Shown: positions 1 to 9,800, counted from the stretch's first letter. The stretch is DNA of 32,413 nt from Acidobacteriota bacterium (GCA_017883185.1 JADGOB010000035.1:1-32413), one strand, 5' to 3'. A program made the numbers and translations. The notes: a model not told the origin generated them from the letters alone.

Positions 1-243
1 TACTCGGCGCCGTCGCCGGAACCTCGTTCGTATTCCGCACCGTCCGGCTCGGCGCCGCGCTCGTACTCCGCGCCGTCGGCGCCCTCCCCGCGCAGCTATT
101 CCACGCCTGACACGCGGGGTGCGCGTCCGTCGAGCCCATCCTCGTCCGGCGTCAGCGGCGGGCGGTCGCCTGGCGGGTCGTCCCAGGGCGCCAGCGGCGG
201 ACGGTCCTCCGGCGGTGCGCCATCGCGCGGCGGCCGACGGTAG
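1..243 (+). CDS. C-terminal tail of a Ser/Pro/Gly-rich protein (5' end outside window)
   Basis: Frame 1 is open from the window edge to the TAG at 241-243, giving the last 80 residues of a protein. The visible part is entirely low complexity: an RSYSAPS-type motif recurs three to four times (about residues 9-35), followed by a Ser/Gly/Arg-rich tail ending in SRGGRR. No domain is visible. Tails of this kind occur on exported proteins of acidobacteria, for example DUF6600/FecR-like proteins, but that identity is only a guess because the N-terminal domain is missing. The tail is probably disordered. The gene is co-directional with the PBP gene 43 bp downstream. Confidence 0.6.
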   Translation, partial: YSAPSPEPRSYSAPSGSAPRSYSAPSAPSPRSYSTPDTRGARPSSPSSSGVSGGRSPGGSSQGASGGRSSGGAPSRGGRR

Positions 244-274
244 GACAGGGAATGTAGGATTTCCCGTTTTCCAT

Positions 275-280
275 TAGAAT
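275..280 (+). promoter_or_regulatory. -10-like box (TAGAAT) just before the PBP gene
   Basis: TAGAAT ends 6 nt before the GTG start at 287, and no Shine-Dalgarno sequence precedes that GTG. If it is a working -10 element, transcription would begin at or near the start codon and give a leaderless mRNA. No convincing -35 box is visible. Confidence 0.35.
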
Positions 281-286
281 TCCCTC

Positions 287-2620
287 GTGACCCACGTCGT
301 CATTCGTATCGCCCGTCATGCCGGGCTGGTCGCGCTGTTCGTCCTCGCCGCGGTGCTCGGCATCGTCAGCGGTGTGCTGTTTGCCTACGCTGGCGATCTG
401 CCGCAGATCTCCGCCCTCGACGACTACACGCCGAACACCATCACTCGCGTCTACGCCGCGAACGGCCATGTCATCGGGGAGTTCGCCACCGAGCGGCGGG
501 TCGTGGTCAAATACGAGGAGATCTCCCCGAGGCTGCATCAGGCGATCATCTCGGCCGAGGACGCCGATTTCGACCAGCACTTCGGCATCAGCGTCTCGCG
601 CATCGTCATCACGGCGGCCGAGGACGTGTTCAAGCGGCGCCTGGCGGGCGCCAGCACGCTGACGCAGCAGCTTGCGCGCAAGCTCTTCCTCACGGACGAG
701 AAGACGTGGGAACGGAAGATCAAGGAAGCGCTGCTGGCCATCCAGATCGAGCGGCGCTACACCAAGCGCGAGATCTTCACGCTCTACTGCAACCAGATTT
801 ACTTCGGCCACGGCGCCTACGGCGTCGAGGCGGCGTCGCGCCTGTATTTCAACAAGCGGTCGAAGGACCTGACGCTCGAAGAGGCCGCGACGATTGCGGG
901 CATCATCCAGACCCCGGAGCGCCAGAGTCCGTTCGTGGACATGCGCAGGGCGCTGCGGCGCCGCAATTACGTGCTGGACCGGATGGCGGAGGAAGGCTAC
1001 ATCACGAAGGCCATGGCCGCCGAGGCGACAAAGAAGCCGATCGAGGCCCGCGGGCAGCCCACCCAGGAAGAATCGATCGCGCCGTATTTCGTCGAGGAAG
1101 TCCGGAAGTACCTGGAACGGAAGTACGGCGCCAAGCAACTCTACGAGAACGGCCTCTCGGTCTACACGTCGCTGGACGTGGATCTGCAGATTGGCGCCAA
1201 CCGCGCGCTCGATGCCGGGCTTCGCAAGCTCGACAAGCGGCGCGGGTTCCGGAAACCGCGCCGCAACCTTTTCGCGGAGGGCCGGTCCCTCGAACAGTAC
1301 CGAGAGGATCGGTGGGAACGCCTTATCGTCCCCGAGCAGGTGGTGCCCGCCGTGGTGATGGCGATTGGGACGGCGAAGAAGGCCCCGGCGCCGTCGAAGA
1401 CGTCGAGTCCCGTGCCGCTCGCTCAGCGGCCCGTGCCCTCTGGCTCCGTGCGCCTCCGCATCGGCCGCTACGCCGCCGATCTCGGCAAGGCGGGGGTGGC
1501 GTGGACGAGACGCGCGTCAGCGGCCGAGATGCTCAAGCCCGGCGACCTGATCGAGGTCCGCGTGCAGAAGGTGGATGACACCGCCGGCGCCCTCACCGTA
1601 ACGCTCGAGCAGACGCCGCTCGTGGACGGCGCGGTGCTGGCGATCGACAACAAGACGGGCCAGATCCGGGCGATGGTGGGGGGCCTGAGCTTTGCGCGGA
1701 GCAAGTTCAACCGCGCCACGCAGGCGTACCGCCAGATGGGATCGGGATTCAAGCCGGTCGTCTACACCGCGGCGATCGACCGCGGGTTCACGCCCACCAC
1801 GGTCCTGCTCGACACGCCGGTGTCCTACTCGGCGGGCGCAGGCCAGCCGCCCTATTCGCCGCGCGATTACGATGGCAAGTACGAGGGCGCGATCACGCTG
1901 CGGAGAGCCCTCGAGCAGTCGCGCAATATCCCCGCGGTGCGGACGATGGACCAGGTCGGGCCAAAGCACGTGGTGGAGTACGCGCGGCGGTTCGGGTTCC
2001 ACGGCCCGATGGAGCCCTACCTGTCGCTGGCCCTCGGCTCGGCCGAAGCCAGCCTGCTCGAGGTGACAGCCGCCTACTCGGTGTTCCCGAACCAGGGCGT
2101 GCTGATGAAGCCCTACCAGATTCTCAAGATCGTCGATCGGCAGGGCAACCTGCTCGAGGAGACCCGGCCGCAGCCGCGCGAGGCGATCCCCGCGGACACG
2201 GCGTACGTGATGACGAGCCTCATGCGGGGCGTGGTGCAGCGCGGGACGGGTGCCGCCGCCGCGGCGCTCGAGTGGCCGCTGGGCGGCAAGACGGGGACGA
2301 CGAACGACTACACCGACGCGTGGTTCACGGGGTTCGACCCCGGCATCACGGCAGGCGTGTGGGTGGGACACGACGACAAGAAGCCGCTGGGGCCGTCGGA
2401 AACAGGGGCGCTCGCGGCGCTGCCGATCTGGATCGACTTCATGAAGGTCTACATCGACGCGCGGGGCGACCGCCAGAACCCGCCGACCTTCGAAGCGCCC
2501 GGCAACATCGTGTTCGTCAACATCGACCGGACCACCGGCCAGCCGATGCCTGGCGATTCGCCGGGCGCGATCAGCGAGGCGTTCATCGCGGGGACGCAGC
2601 CCGGCGGAATCAAGCAATGA
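287..2620 (+). CDS. mrcA: Penicillin-binding protein 1A (bifunctional glycosyltransferase/transpeptidase)
   Basis: This class A PBP of 777 aa polymerises lipid II glycan strands and cross-links the stem peptides at the outer face of the inner membrane. One N-terminal membrane segment (about residues 13-35) is followed by a GT51 glycosyltransferase domain with EDADFxxHxG (catalytic Glu91), [12 protein letters not shown] (121-132) and [12 protein letters not shown]. The transpeptidase domain has SGFK (Ser486, Lys489), SRN (545-547) and KTGTT (from Lys668). An OB-like insert separates the two domains. The GTG start gives a short basic N-terminus before the membrane helix and lacks a Shine-Dalgarno sequence. 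The 3' end overlaps the convergent cysA by 11 bp. The family is certain; the 1A subtype is likely. Confidence 0.95.
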   Translation: MTHVVIRIARHAGLVALFVLAAVLGIVSGVLFAYAGDLPQISALDDYTPNTITRVYAANGHVIGEFATERRVVVKYEEISPRLHQAIISAEDADFDQHFGISVSRIVITAAEDVFKRRLAGASTLTQQLARKLFLTDEKTWERKIKEALLAIQIERRYTKREIFTLYCNQIYFGHGAYGVEAASRLYFNKRSKDLTLEEAATIAGIIQTPERQSPFVDMRRALRRRNYVLDRMAEEGYITKAMAAEATKKPIEARGQPTQEESIAPYFVEEVRKYLERKYGAKQLYENGLSVYTSLDVDLQIGANRALDAGLRKLDKRRGFRKPRRNLFAEGRSLEQYREDRWERLIVPEQVVPAVVMAIGTAKKAPAPSKTSSPVPLAQRPVPSGSVRLRIGRYAADLGKAGVAWTRRASAAEMLKPGDLIEVRVQKVDDTAGALTVTLEQTPLVDGAVLAIDNKTGQIRAMVGGLSFARSKFNRATQAYRQMGSGFKPVVYTAAIDRGFTPTTVLLDTPVSYSAGAGQPPYSPRDYDGKYEGAITLRRALEQSRNIPAVRTMDQVGPKHVVEYARRFGFHGPMEPYLSLALGSAEASLLEVTAAYSVFPNQGVLMKPYQILKIVDRQGNLLEETRPQPREAIPADTAYVMTSLMRGVVQRGTGAAAAALEWPLGGKTGTTNDYTDAWFTGFDPGITAGVWVGHDDKKPLGPSETGALAALPIWIDFMKVYIDARGDRQNPPTFEAPGNIVFVNIDRTTGQPMPGDSPGAISEAFIAGTQPGGIKQ

Positions 2621-3665
2621 AGATGCTCATATCCTTGGGACGGACGAACACCTCCGTCCCCGCTTCGAGCGCCAGCGCCAGGTAGCGTTCCTGCGACAGC
2701 TCGACCCGCACCGGGTCCCCCCACTCCGCCACCAGGTCCACCTTCACGAACGGCCCTGCCGGATTCACGCGGGCGACGCGCGCCCGGAACTGCTGCTCGC
2801 CGTTGCCCACGCGGTCGATCTCGAGCTGGTGGGGCCGGATATAGAGGGTGGCAATCCGCGCCTCGCGATCGGCGTGGCCCGGCGCGTCGAACTCGAGCGG
2901 CCCGATGTACGCCTTGCCCCGCTCGATGCGCCCGCGAAACAGGTTCACGTCGCCCAGGAAGTCGTAGACGAACGGCGTGGCTGGCCGCGCATATACCTCG
3001 GAAGGCGTGCCCACCTGCTCGACGCGCCCCTGGTTCATGACGACCACCCGGTCAGCGGCCTCGAGCGCCTCCTCCTGGTCGTGGGTGACGAAGATGCTGG
3101 TGACGTGCAGGTCGTCGTGCAGCCGCCTGAGCCAGCGCCGCAGCTCCTTGCGGACCTTCGCGTCGAGGGCGCCGAACGGCTCGTCGAGCAGGAGCACCTG
3201 CGGCTCGACGGCGAGCGCGCGCGCCAGCGCGACCCGCTGGCGCTGACCGCCGGACAGCTGCGAGGGAAACCGGTCGGCCATCGCTTCGAGCTGCACCAGA
3301 TCGAGCAGGCGATGGACCCGCTGCTCGATGTCCGCGCGCGTCGGCCGGCGGTCGCGCGGCCGGACGCGGAGGCCGAACGCGATGTTCTCGAAGACCGACA
3401 TGTGCCGGAACAGCGCGTAGTGCTGGAAGACGAAACCCACGCGGCGATCGGCGATCCGGCGGTCGGTGGAGTTCTGCCCGTCGAACAGGATGCTGCCCGC
3501 GTCGGGGATCTCGAGCCCCGCGATGACCCTGAGCAGCGTCGTCTTGCCCGACCCGGACGGGCCGAGCAAGGCCACGAGCTCGCCCGTTTCGACACGGAGG
3601 CTTACGTCCGTGATGGCCACGAACGTCCCGAACCGCTTGGTCAACCCGACAACTTCGATGCTCAC
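2610..3665 (-). CDS. cysA: Sulfate/thiosulfate ABC transporter ATP-binding protein
   Basis: This 351-aa cytoplasmic ATPase powers sulfate or thiosulfate uptake. Visible elements are Walker A GPSGSGKT (35-42), a Q-loop, the LSGGQRQR signature, Walker [12 protein letters not shown] and the H-loop [10 protein letters not shown]-terminal TOBE-like regulatory domain follows. The N-terminal line [13 protein letters not shown] and the position downstream of two CysT/CysW-type permeases and a sulfate-binding protein fix the substrate class. It is the last gene of the operon, 20 nt after cysW, and its final bases overlap the 3' end of the convergent PBP gene. Length is normal for CysA. Confidence 0.95.
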   Translation of the reverse strand: MSIEVVGLTKRFGTFVAITDVSLRVETGELVALLGPSGSGKTTLLRVIAGLEIPDAGSILFDGQNSTDRRIADRRVGFVFQHYALFRHMSVFENIAFGLRVRPRDRRPTRADIEQRVHRLLDLVQLEAMADRFPSQLSGGQRQRVALARALAVEPQVLLLDEPFGALDAKVRKELRRWLRRLHDDLHVTSIFVTHDQEEALEAADRVVVMNQGRVEQVGTPSEVYARPATPFVYDFLGDVNLFRGRIERGKAYIGPLEFDAPGHADREARIATLYIRPHQLEIDRVGNGEQQFRARVARVNPAGPFVKVDLVAEWGDPVRVELSQERYLALALEAGTEVFVRPKDMSIFIA

Positions 3666-3685
3666 AGGTCACGTCCCATCGTCAC

Positions 3686-4510
3686 CTACTGCGTAATTCG
3701 CCGGCCGACGATGCTCTTGGCCGCGAGCGTCGCCAGCGCCATCAGCGCCAGCACGGACGCCACGGCGAATGCGGCCGCGAAGTTGTACTCGTTGTACAGG
3801 ATCTCGACGTGCAGCGCGGCCGTGTTCGTCTGGCCGCGGATGTGCCCCGACACCATCGACACCGCGCCGAACTCGCCGATCGCGCGCGCGTTCAACAGCA
3901 CCACGCCGTAGAGCAGCGCCCAGCGGATATTCGGCAGCGTCACGCGCCGGAACATCTGCCACCCGCTCGCCCCGAGCGCCAGCGCCGCCTGCTCCTCTTC
4001 CGAGCCTTGTTCCTGCATCACCGGGATCAGTTCCCGCGCGACGAACGGCACGGTGACGAACATCGTGGCCAGCAGGATGCCGGGCACCGCGAACACGATC
4101 TTGATGTCGTGCGCGATGAGCCATGGGCCGAGCAGGCCCTGCGCCCCGAACATCAGCACGAAGACGAGGCCGGAGACGACGGGCGAGATGGCAAATGGCA
4201 GGTCGATGAGCGTGATCAGCAGGCCGCGGCCGGGAAAGTCGAACCTGGCGATCGCCCACGCGGCGGCCAGGCCGAACAGCGTGTTGGCGGGCACCGCGAC
4301 CAGCGCCGCCAGCGCCGTCAACCGGAGCGCGGCGAGCGACATCGGTTCGACGAGCGCCATCCAGTAGGCGCGGACGCCCTCGGCGAAGGCCTGCATGAAG
4401 ACAACAGCGAGGGGCACGAACAGGAAGCACAGCAGGAACGCGAGCGCGACGGCGGTCAGCGTCCAGCGCACGACCCTCGACTCGGTTCGGCGATCGGTGC
4501 CGGCCATCAT
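3686..4510 (-). CDS. cysW: Sulfate ABC transporter permease CysW
   Basis: This inner-membrane permease of 274 aa is one half of the sulfate translocation pore. It has about six hydrophobic segments and the EAA-loop region [25 protein letters not shown], which contacts CysA. The frame stays open far upstream, but that part is the shadow of cysT. The start is placed at the tandem ATGATG (4510 or 4507) because the first ATG overlaps the cysT TGA stop as ATGA, a typical translational-coupling junction. The residues after it ([16 protein letters not shown]) lead directly into the first membrane helix. It pairs with CysT and is energised by CysA. Confidence 0.93.
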   Translation of the reverse strand: MMAGTDRRTESRVVRWTLTAVALAFLLCFLFVPLAVVFMQAFAEGVRAYWMALVEPMSLAALRLTALAALVAVPANTLFGLAAAWAIARFDFPGRGLLITLIDLPFAISPVVSGLVFVLMFGAQGLLGPWLIAHDIKIVFAVPGILLATMFVTVPFVARELIPVMQEQGSEEEQAALALGASGWQMFRRVTLPNIRWALLYGVVLLNARAIGEFGAVSMVSGHIRGQTNTAALHVEILYNEYNFAAAFAVASVLALMALATLAAKSIVGRRITQ

Positions 4511-5340
4511 GCGAGGGCGCCTCGTCGCCGGCTCCACGCCTGCAGCAGGTTGATCGTCAGGAGGATGAGGAACGACACGCCGAGCATCATCGACGCCATC
4601 GCGGTGGCGCCCGCGTAGTCGAACTGCTCCAGCCTCGCGACGATCAGCAACGTGATGACCTCCGTGCGGAACGGGAGGTTGCCCGAGATGAAGACGACCG
4701 AGCCGTACTCGCCGAGCGCCCTGGCGAAGGCGAGCGTGACGCCGGTCAGCAACGCCGGCAGGATCGAGGGCAACAGGACGTGCCGGAACGTCTGCCACCT
4801 GGTCGCACCAAGGCTGGCCGCCGCATCCTCGATCTCGCGATCGAGATCTTCCAGGACCGGCTGCACGGCGCGCACGACGAAGGGCAGGCCGATGAACGTC
4901 AAGGCGACGATCACACCCAGTCGGGTGAACGCCACTTGGATGCCCAGCGGAGCCAGTTGCTGCCCCAGCCAGCCGGCAGGTGAATACACCGTCGTCAGCG
5001 CGATGCCGGCCACCGAGGTCGGGAGCGCGAACGGCAGGTCCACGCACGCGTCGATCAGGCGCCGCCCGGGAAAGCGGTAGCGCACCAGCACCCAGGCAAC
5101 CAGCAACCCGAAGACGCCGTTCACGACGGCCGCGACGACCGCCGCGCCCAGGCTCAACCCGAACGCGGCCAGCGCGCGTTCACTGGTCACCGACGCGACG
5201 AACTCCGGCCAGGTGATGCTGCGCGCTCTCAGTACCACGCCGGTGAGGGGAATCAGGATGAGCAGGCAGACGTACGACAGCGTAAAGCCGAGCGAGAGCC
5301 CGAATCCTGGCAGCACGTGGCGGCGCAGACGCGGCCTCAT
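4507..5340 (-). CDS. cysT: Sulfate ABC transporter permease CysT (CysU)
   Basis: The second inner-membrane permease of the sulfate transporter, 277 aa. It has a basic N-terminus (MRPRLRRH), about six membrane spans and the EAA-loop region [47 protein letters not shown] is a conserved stretch of CysT/CysW permeases. It starts 6 nt after the sbp stop and its own stop overlaps the cysW start. The order sbp-cysT-cysW-cysA is the usual one for sulfate import operons. Confidence 0.94.
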   Translation of the reverse strand: MRPRLRRHVLPGFGLSLGFTLSYVCLLILIPLTGVVLRARSITWPEFVASVTSERALAAFGLSLGAAVVAAVVNGVFGLLVAWVLVRYRFPGRRLIDACVDLPFALPTSVAGIALTTVYSPAGWLGQQLAPLGIQVAFTRLGVIVALTFIGLPFVVRAVQPVLEDLDREIEDAAASLGATRWQTFRHVLLPSILPALLTGVTLAFARALGEYGSVVFISGNLPFRTEVITLLIVARLEQFDYAGATAMASMMLGVSFLILLTINLLQAWSRRRGALA

Positions 5341-5346
5341 CAGCCC

Positions 5347-6363
5347 CTACTTCCCCCGCTGGAAGATCTGGTCGAAGATCCCGCCCTCGTCGAAGTGCGT
5401 CTTCTGCGCGGCCGCCCAGCCGCCGAAGTCGCGGTCGATCGCCAGCGTCCGGACGGCGGGGAACCGGGTCCGGTAGCGCGCCAGGACATCGGGGTTTCTC
5501 GGGCGGAAGTGGTGCCTGGCGGCAATCTCCTGCGCCTCGGGCGTATAGAGGAACTGCAGGTACGCCTCCGCCTGGCGCCGGCTTCCCCGCCGATCGACGA
5601 CGCGATCCACGACAGAGACCGGCGGCTCGGCGAGAATCGTCATCGACGGGACGACAATCGAGACCTGGTTCTTCCCGATCTTCTCGACCGCCAGCAGCGC
5701 TTCATTCTCCCACGCGATCAGCACGTCGCCGATGCCGCGCTGCACGAACGTGGTGGTCGCCGCGCGCGCGCCGGAATCGAGCACCGGCACGTTCCGGAAC
5801 AGGCGCGTCACGAAGTCGCGGGCCGTGGCGTCACTGCCGCCGGACCGGCAGCGCGCGAAGCCCCACGCGGCCAGGTAGTTCCAGCGGGCGCCGCCCGAGG
5901 TCTTCGGATTGGGCGTGATCACCGCCGTGCCGGGTTTGGCCAGGTCGTTCCAGTCGCGGATTCCCTTGGGATTCCCCTTCCGGACGAGGAACACGATGAC
6001 CGAGGTGTAGGGCGTGCTGTTCTCGGGGAGTCGCTTCTGCCACCCACTGGCGATGAGCCCGCGCTGCTGGATGGCGTCGATGTCGTAGGCCAGCGCCAGC
6101 GTCACCACGTCGGCCTCGAGGCCGTCAATCACCGACCGCGCCTGCATTCCCGACCCGCCGTGCGACTGGTTGATCGTCAGGGGCTGACCGCCCTTGCCCA
6201 CCCGACCGCGGTTGAACGCCGCGTTGATCTCCTGGTAGAACTCGCGTGTCGGGTCGTAGGACACGTTGAGCAGCACGGTCGGCTGCGCCTGGGCGCACAC
6301 AGGGACGGCGCCAGCGGCGAGCACGCCGACGCCGAGAAGAAGCAGGAACCTCAACTGCCGCAT
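5347..6363 (-). CDS. sbp: Periplasmic sulfate-binding protein
   Basis: The periplasmic substrate receptor of the sulfate transporter, 338 aa. A Sec signal peptide is visible ([18 protein letters not shown], cleavage probably near VCAQA-QP). The mature N-terminus [20 protein letters not shown] and motifs such as [43 protein letters not shown] and WENEALL are characteristic of the Sbp/CysP family. Sulfate and thiosulfate specificity cannot be separated by eye, so the symbol could equally be cysP. It lies 37 nt after the rrf2 stop and heads the structural genes of the operon. Confidence 0.93.
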   Translation of the reverse strand: MRQLRFLLLLGVGVLAAGAVPVCAQAQPTVLLNVSYDPTREFYQEINAAFNRGRVGKGGQPLTINQSHGGSGMQARSVIDGLEADVVTLALAYDIDAIQQRGLIASGWQKRLPENSTPYTSVIVFLVRKGNPKGIRDWNDLAKPGTAVITPNPKTSGGARWNYLAAWGFARCRSGGSDATARDFVTRLFRNVPVLDSGARAATTTFVQRGIGDVLIAWENEALLAVEKIGKNQVSIVVPSMTILAEPPVSVVDRVVDRRGSRRQAEAYLQFLYTPEAQEIAARHHFRPRNPDVLARYRTRFPAVRTLAIDRDFGGWAAAQKTHFDEGGIFDQIFQRGK

Positions 6364-6400
6364 CGTGACACTCCTCGAAACCGCCCGGGCAGCGAACCGC

Positions 6401-6841
6401 TCAGCGGCGGCGCCGGGCTCCGCGATCCACGGCCCGATTGACGCTCGCGAGGCTCGCCCCTTCGAGGATGCGGGCCGTTTCGTCCCGAACGTCTTTCATC
6501 ACCAGGCGGATGCCGCACTGTTGCTCGTCCGCGCACTCGTCGCAGTGCTGGTACGCCGTCTGACTGACGCAGGGAGTGAGGGCCAGCGGGCCGTCGAGCG
6601 CGCGCAGCACCTCGCCGAAGTTGATCGTCGCGGGATCCCGGGCCAGTTGATAGCCGCCGCCCTGCCCCCGCCGGCTCCGCACGATCCCGCGCCGCCTCAG
6701 CTCGAGCAGGATCAGCTGCAGGAACTTCTCGGGAATCCCCTCCCGCTCGGAGAGTTCGGAGGCAGGAATCGACCCGCGGTCGTACTCGCGCGCCAGGAGC
6801 AGCAGCGCCTTCAGGCCGTACTTCGACTTTCTCGTCAGCAC
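6401..6841 (-). CDS. Rrf2-family transcriptional regulator, probable controller of the sulfate operon
   Basis: This 146-aa protein has the Rrf2 winged helix ([30 protein letters not shown] is the wing region). The family includes IscR, NsrR, CymR and RirA. Four cysteines lie in the C-terminal part, C91-x8-C100-x2-C103-x5-C109. This is richer than the three-Cys IscR/NsrR pattern and could bind an Fe-S cluster or sense thiols. As first gene of the sulfate-import run it is a good candidate for a CymR/CysR-like regulator of sulfur supply; that role is inferred from context. The start is GTG at 6841 with no Shine-Dalgarno sequence. Confidence 0.9.
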   Translation of the reverse strand: MLTRKSKYGLKALLLLAREYDRGSIPASELSEREGIPEKFLQLILLELRRRGIVRSRRGQGGGYQLARDPATINFGEVLRALDGPLALTPCVSQTAYQHCDECADEQQCGIRLVMKDVRDETARILEGASLASVNRAVDRGARRRR

Positions 6842-6847
6842 GGGCTA

Positions 6848-6885
6848 ATTGTCTAGTAAGTGAATTGACAAAGTCAACAGACAAT
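6848..6885 (-). promoter_or_regulatory. Promoter of the rrf2-sulfate operon with two nested inverted repeats
   Basis: Outer repeat: ATTGTCT (6848-6854) and AGACAAT (6879-6885), perfect arms 24 nt apart. Inner repeat: TTGAC-AAA-GTCAA (6865-6877), a perfect 13-bp palindrome. Read on the minus strand, TTGACT (6877-6872) and GACAAT (6853-6848) form a -35/-10 pair with an 18-nt spacer, and the GTG start follows 6 nt later. The palindromes cover both promoter boxes, as expected for an autoregulatory Rrf2 operator. Confidence 0.6.
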
Positions 6886-6887
6886 CG

Positions 6888-6950
6888 GACAGCAGCCAGC
6901 TGGCAGACGACAGCCGACGGCTACCCGCTGCCGGCCGTCCGCTTTCCGCC
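6888..6950. repeat. Degenerate heptamer array between prfB and rrf2
   Basis: Reading from 6888 in steps of 7, nine units fit roughly G-N-C-N-G-C-Y (for example GACAGCA, GCCAGCT). The array ends 1 nt before the prfB stop codon. Similarity between units is moderate, so this is the weakest of the five arrays in the window. Confidence 0.45.
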
Positions 6951-6951
6951 G

Positions 6952-8089
6952 CTAGTCGTTGTCCGCCGCAGACGGCTGGCCCAGCGTGCCGGCGGCTTTC
7001 TGCTTGAGGTAGGCCTTGATGAAGATGTCGATGTCGCCGTCGAGGATGCGGTTGATGTCGCCCACTTCCTCCTTGGTCCGGTGGTCCTTCACCATCTGGT
7101 ACGGGTGAAGCACGTAGCTCCGGATCTGGCTGCCGAACGCGATCTCCCGCTTCTCGCCGCCCAACTGGTCCAGCTTGGCCTGCTGCTCCTTCATCTTCAA
7201 GTCGTACAAGCGCGAACGCAGCACCTTCATCGCCGAGTCACGGTTGCGCCCCTGCGATCGCTCGTTCTGGCAGGTGACGACGATCCCGGACGGGAGATGC
7301 GTGATCCGGACCGCCGAATCGGTGACGTTGAGGTGCTGACCGCCACAACCGCTCGACCGATACGTGTCGATCCGCAGGTCCTTCTCGTCGATCTCCACCT
7401 CGACATCGTCCGGCAACTCGGGCCAGACGTACACCGAAGCAAACGACGTGTGGCGGCGGGCCGCCTGGTCGAACGGCGAGATCCGCACCAGCCGGTGCAC
7501 GCCGGCCTCGGCCGAGAGCATCCCGTACGCGTAGTCGCCGCTGATCGTGAGAGTCGCGCTCTTGATCCCCGCCTCGTCGCCCGGCTGATAGTCCATCACC
7601 TCGCGGTGAAGCCCCTTGCGCTCGGTCCAGCGCAGGTACATCCGCAGCAGCATCTCGGCCCAGTCCTGCGACTCGGTCCCGCCGGCGCCCGGGTGGATGG
7701 TGACGATGGCGTTCTTCTGGTCATGCACGCCGCCCAGGATCTTCTTCGTTTCGGCCGCATCCACGTCGCGGCCGAGCGCGTCAAGCGCCTCGCCCAGGTC
7801 GTGCTCGACGGCCTCTCCCTGCTGCGCCCACTCGACGAGCACCGACAGGTCGTCCTCGCGCGTCTTCAGCGTGTCCACCATCTCGACTTCCTGCTCGAGG
7901 CGGCGACGGCGCTGGAGCACTTTCTGCGCCTCGGCCTGGTCCTTCCAGAAGTCGGGCTCAGCAGTCTGGGTCTCGAGGCGGGTCAGTTCCTCGCGCGGCG
8001 TGGCTCGGTCAAAGATAACTCCGCAGCTCGGAAGATCGCTTCACCAGGTCCTGGTATCGCCGAACGAGTTCGTCGAGCACAATCGCCAC
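6952..8089 (-). CDS. prfB: Peptide chain release factor 2, expressed by programmed +1 frameshift
   Basis: RF2 recognises UGA and UAA stop codons and triggers peptide release. The GTG at 8089 (Shine-Dalgarno GGAGG 5 nt upstream) opens a 26-codon frame ending in SSELRSYL, where CTT TGA C meets an in-frame UGA at 8011-8009. Skipping one T continues as DRATPREELTRLE and yields a 378-aa protein. The main frame carries the stop-codon-recognition motif SPF (about 204-206) and the catalytic GGQ (about 249-251), almost the E. coli positions. The downstream frame alone is open from about 8007 and would be N-terminally truncated if annotated without the shift. Arrays of short repeats lie on both sides. 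Confidence 0.95.
8008..8014 (-). promoter_or_regulatory. RF2 autoregulatory frameshift site CTTTGAC
   Basis: On the minus strand the sequence reads CTT TGA C, identical to the classical prfB slippery site. A GGAG stretch a few bases before it (CTGCGGAGTTAT) can serve as the internal Shine-Dalgarno-like stimulator. When RF2 is scarce, slow reading of UGA allows the +1 shift and more RF2 is made. Confidence 0.93.
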
Positions 8090-8133
8090 AGACACCTCCA
8101 CCATCCGGCTCGCGGCCCAGCACACTCCCGCCC

Positions 8134-8267
8134 GCGCCTTGCGGCTCGCGGCTTGCGGCCCGCATGCCGCCAGGCCGGCCTCAATTCTCGATTCTCAGTT
8201 GTCAACTACCCGACCAGGGCGGTCGTGCGTTTTCCGTTTCCGCCTGTCCGCCCTCCGCCTCTCCGCC
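8134..8267. repeat. Phased heptamer/octamer arrays between lnt and prfB
   Basis: From 8134 the sequence reads in 7-nt steps: GCGCCTT, GCGGCTC, GCGGCTT, GCGGCCC and then drifting units. The same register holds into an AT-richer set (AATTCTC, GATTCTC, AGTTGTC; 8183-8203). A second array of TCCGCC-bearing 7- and 8-mers (TTTCCGCC, TGTCCGCC, CTCCGCC, TCTCCGCC) fills 8237-8267 and ends 3 nt before the lnt stop. The gap holds no other recognisable feature. Confidence 0.6.
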
Positions 8268-8270
8268 TTC

Positions 8271-9800
8271 TCAGTATCGCACCCTCCGCCGCATGGTGAC
8301 GAGGAGGGCCGCCAGCGTCGCGAGGGCGCAGGCGTACACGAAGACGTCGCCGGTTCGCGAGTAGATGGTGCGCGAGGTCAGGAAGCGGATTTCGCCCACG
8401 AGCGATGCCTGCTCGAAGAGACCGCTGCGCATCACCACCCGGCCGTACGGATCGACAATGCCGCTGATGCCCGTGTTCGCCGACCGCGCCAGGTACCTGC
8501 CCTGCTCGATGGCCCGGAGCGATGCCATTTCGAAATGCTGCCACGGCGCGGACGACCGCCCGAACCATGCGTCGTTGGTAATCGTCGTCAGCAACTGGCT
8601 GCCGAGGCGCGTGGCCTGGCGAGCCAGGTCGGGGTAGACCACCTCGTAGCAGATGGCCGTGCTGGCCGGGTGCCCGGCCACCGGCAGCGTCACCATCCGA
8701 TCGCCTTCCGAGAAATCGGAGACAGCCTCCACGAGCGGCCCGACGAAGAACAGGAGCCGCTTCACCGGCACGTACTCGCCAAACGGGACCAGGTGCATCT
8801 TGCGGTACACCGCGGCCACCGTTCCGTGCGGATCCACGAGGAACGCCGAGTTGAAGTAGCGCGGCGGCGTGGTCCTCTCGACCTGGTCGCTGCCGAACAG
8901 CAGGTAGCTGCGCGTCTGGAACGCGACCTGTCGCAGGGCGTCCCCGACGAGCGGGTCGTCCTGGAAGTAGAACGGGAGCGCCGACTCGGGCCACAGGATG
9001 AACCGCGCGCCGCGGCGCGCGACGTCGCGGGTCATGTCCAGGTAGGTCTGGACGATAGTCGCCGCCCTGTCGTGATCCCATTTCTGGTCTTGCGACACGT
9101 TGCCCTGCAGGAGCCCGACCGTCATCGGCACGCCATCGCGGGTCAGCACGTTGTCCCGCAGCCGCGCGCTGCCCCACACCGCGGTCGCCACAACGGCCGC
9201 CACGGTCACTGCCGCCGCCCACCAGCGGAGAGACGTGCGGTCGAAGACGAGGAGCACGAGCGCCGTGCTGACCAGCGTCACCAGCGCCGACAGCCCGTAC
9301 ACGCCGAACACGCTGGCCAGTTGCGCGATCGGGAGGACCGATGCCTGGCTGTACCCGAGCAGCACCCAGGGGAAGCCGGTGAACAGGTAGCCGCGACCCA
9401 GCTCCGTGGTGGCCCAGACGGCAGGCGCGAGGACCAGCCCGCGCGGCCCGAGACGCGCCACCAGCCGATGGAGAACCAGCGCGAAGACGGCGGGATAGAG
9501 CGCAAGGTACGCGGAGAGCACCAGCGTCAGCAGCACCGCGACCGCCGAGGGCAGGTCGCCGTACTGTCGCATCACCGAGCCGGCCCAGTAGATGGTGCCA
9601 ACGAAGTATGCGATGCCGGAGACGAGGCCCAGCGTGAACGCACGCAACGATCCGCTGCGGGCCGCGGCGGGGCCGGAGCCGCCCACGAGGAGACCGGCAA
9701 GAAGCGGTGCGAGCGCGATCCACGCGACGGCCGGATGGCCGAACCGGGGAAAACTCAGCGCGAGCAGAACGCCGGACAGAAGGGCTAGCGAGTAATCAAT
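8271..9800 (-). CDS. lnt: Apolipoprotein N-acyltransferase, apparent ATT start
   Basis: Lnt transfers the third acyl chain to lipoproteins in the inner membrane. The C-terminal half is a nitrilase-fold domain with the triad Glu272 (WPESALP), Lys334 (YRKMHLVPFGEY) and Cys384 (AICYEVVYPD), numbered from 9800; the N-terminal half is multi-spanning. The first ATG/GTG/TTG codon in frame is the GTG at 9686, but the 38 codons before it encode a typical Lnt first helix (LLSGVLLALSFPRFGHPAV). No standard start codon occurs there. The best candidate is ATT at 9800, 11 nt after an AGGAG, giving 509 aa (E. coli 512). CTG at 9779 is an alternative. The N-terminus overlaps the end of the SPOR gene. Confidence 0.88.
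   Translation of the reverse strand: MDYSLALLSGVLLALSFPRFGHPAVAWIALAPLLAGLLVGGSGPAAARSGSLRAFTLGLVSGIAYFVGTIYWAGSVMRQYGDLPSAVAVLLTLVLSAYLALYPAVFALVLHRLVARLGPRGLVLAPAVWATTELGRGYLFTGFPWVLLGYSQASVLPIAQLASVFGVYGLSALVTLVSTALVLLVFDRTSLRWWAAAVTVAAVVATAVWGSARLRDNVLTRDGVPMTVGLLQGNVSQDQKWDHDRAATIVQTYLDMTRDVARRGARFILWPESALPFYFQDDPLVGDALRQVAFQTRSYLLFGSDQVERTTPPRYFNSAFLVDPHGTVAAVYRKMHLVPFGEYVPVKRLLFFVGPLVEAVSDFSEGDRMVTLPVAGHPASTAICYEVVYPDLARQATRLGSQLLTTITNDAWFGRSSAPWQHFEMASLRAIEQGRYLARSANTGISGIVDPYGRVVMRSGLFEQASLVGEIRFLTSRTIYSRTGDVFVYACALATLAALLVTMRRRVRY

Noticed and set aside
4511-5047. N-terminal extension of CysW by about 180 residues
   Set aside because: This part overlaps cysT in another frame and reads as shadow sequence; the true N-terminus with a membrane helix begins at the ATGATG near 4510.
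6864-8364. 499-codon plus-strand frame opposite prfB
   Set aside because: Antisense shadow running through prfB and the repeat-filled gap; no domain.
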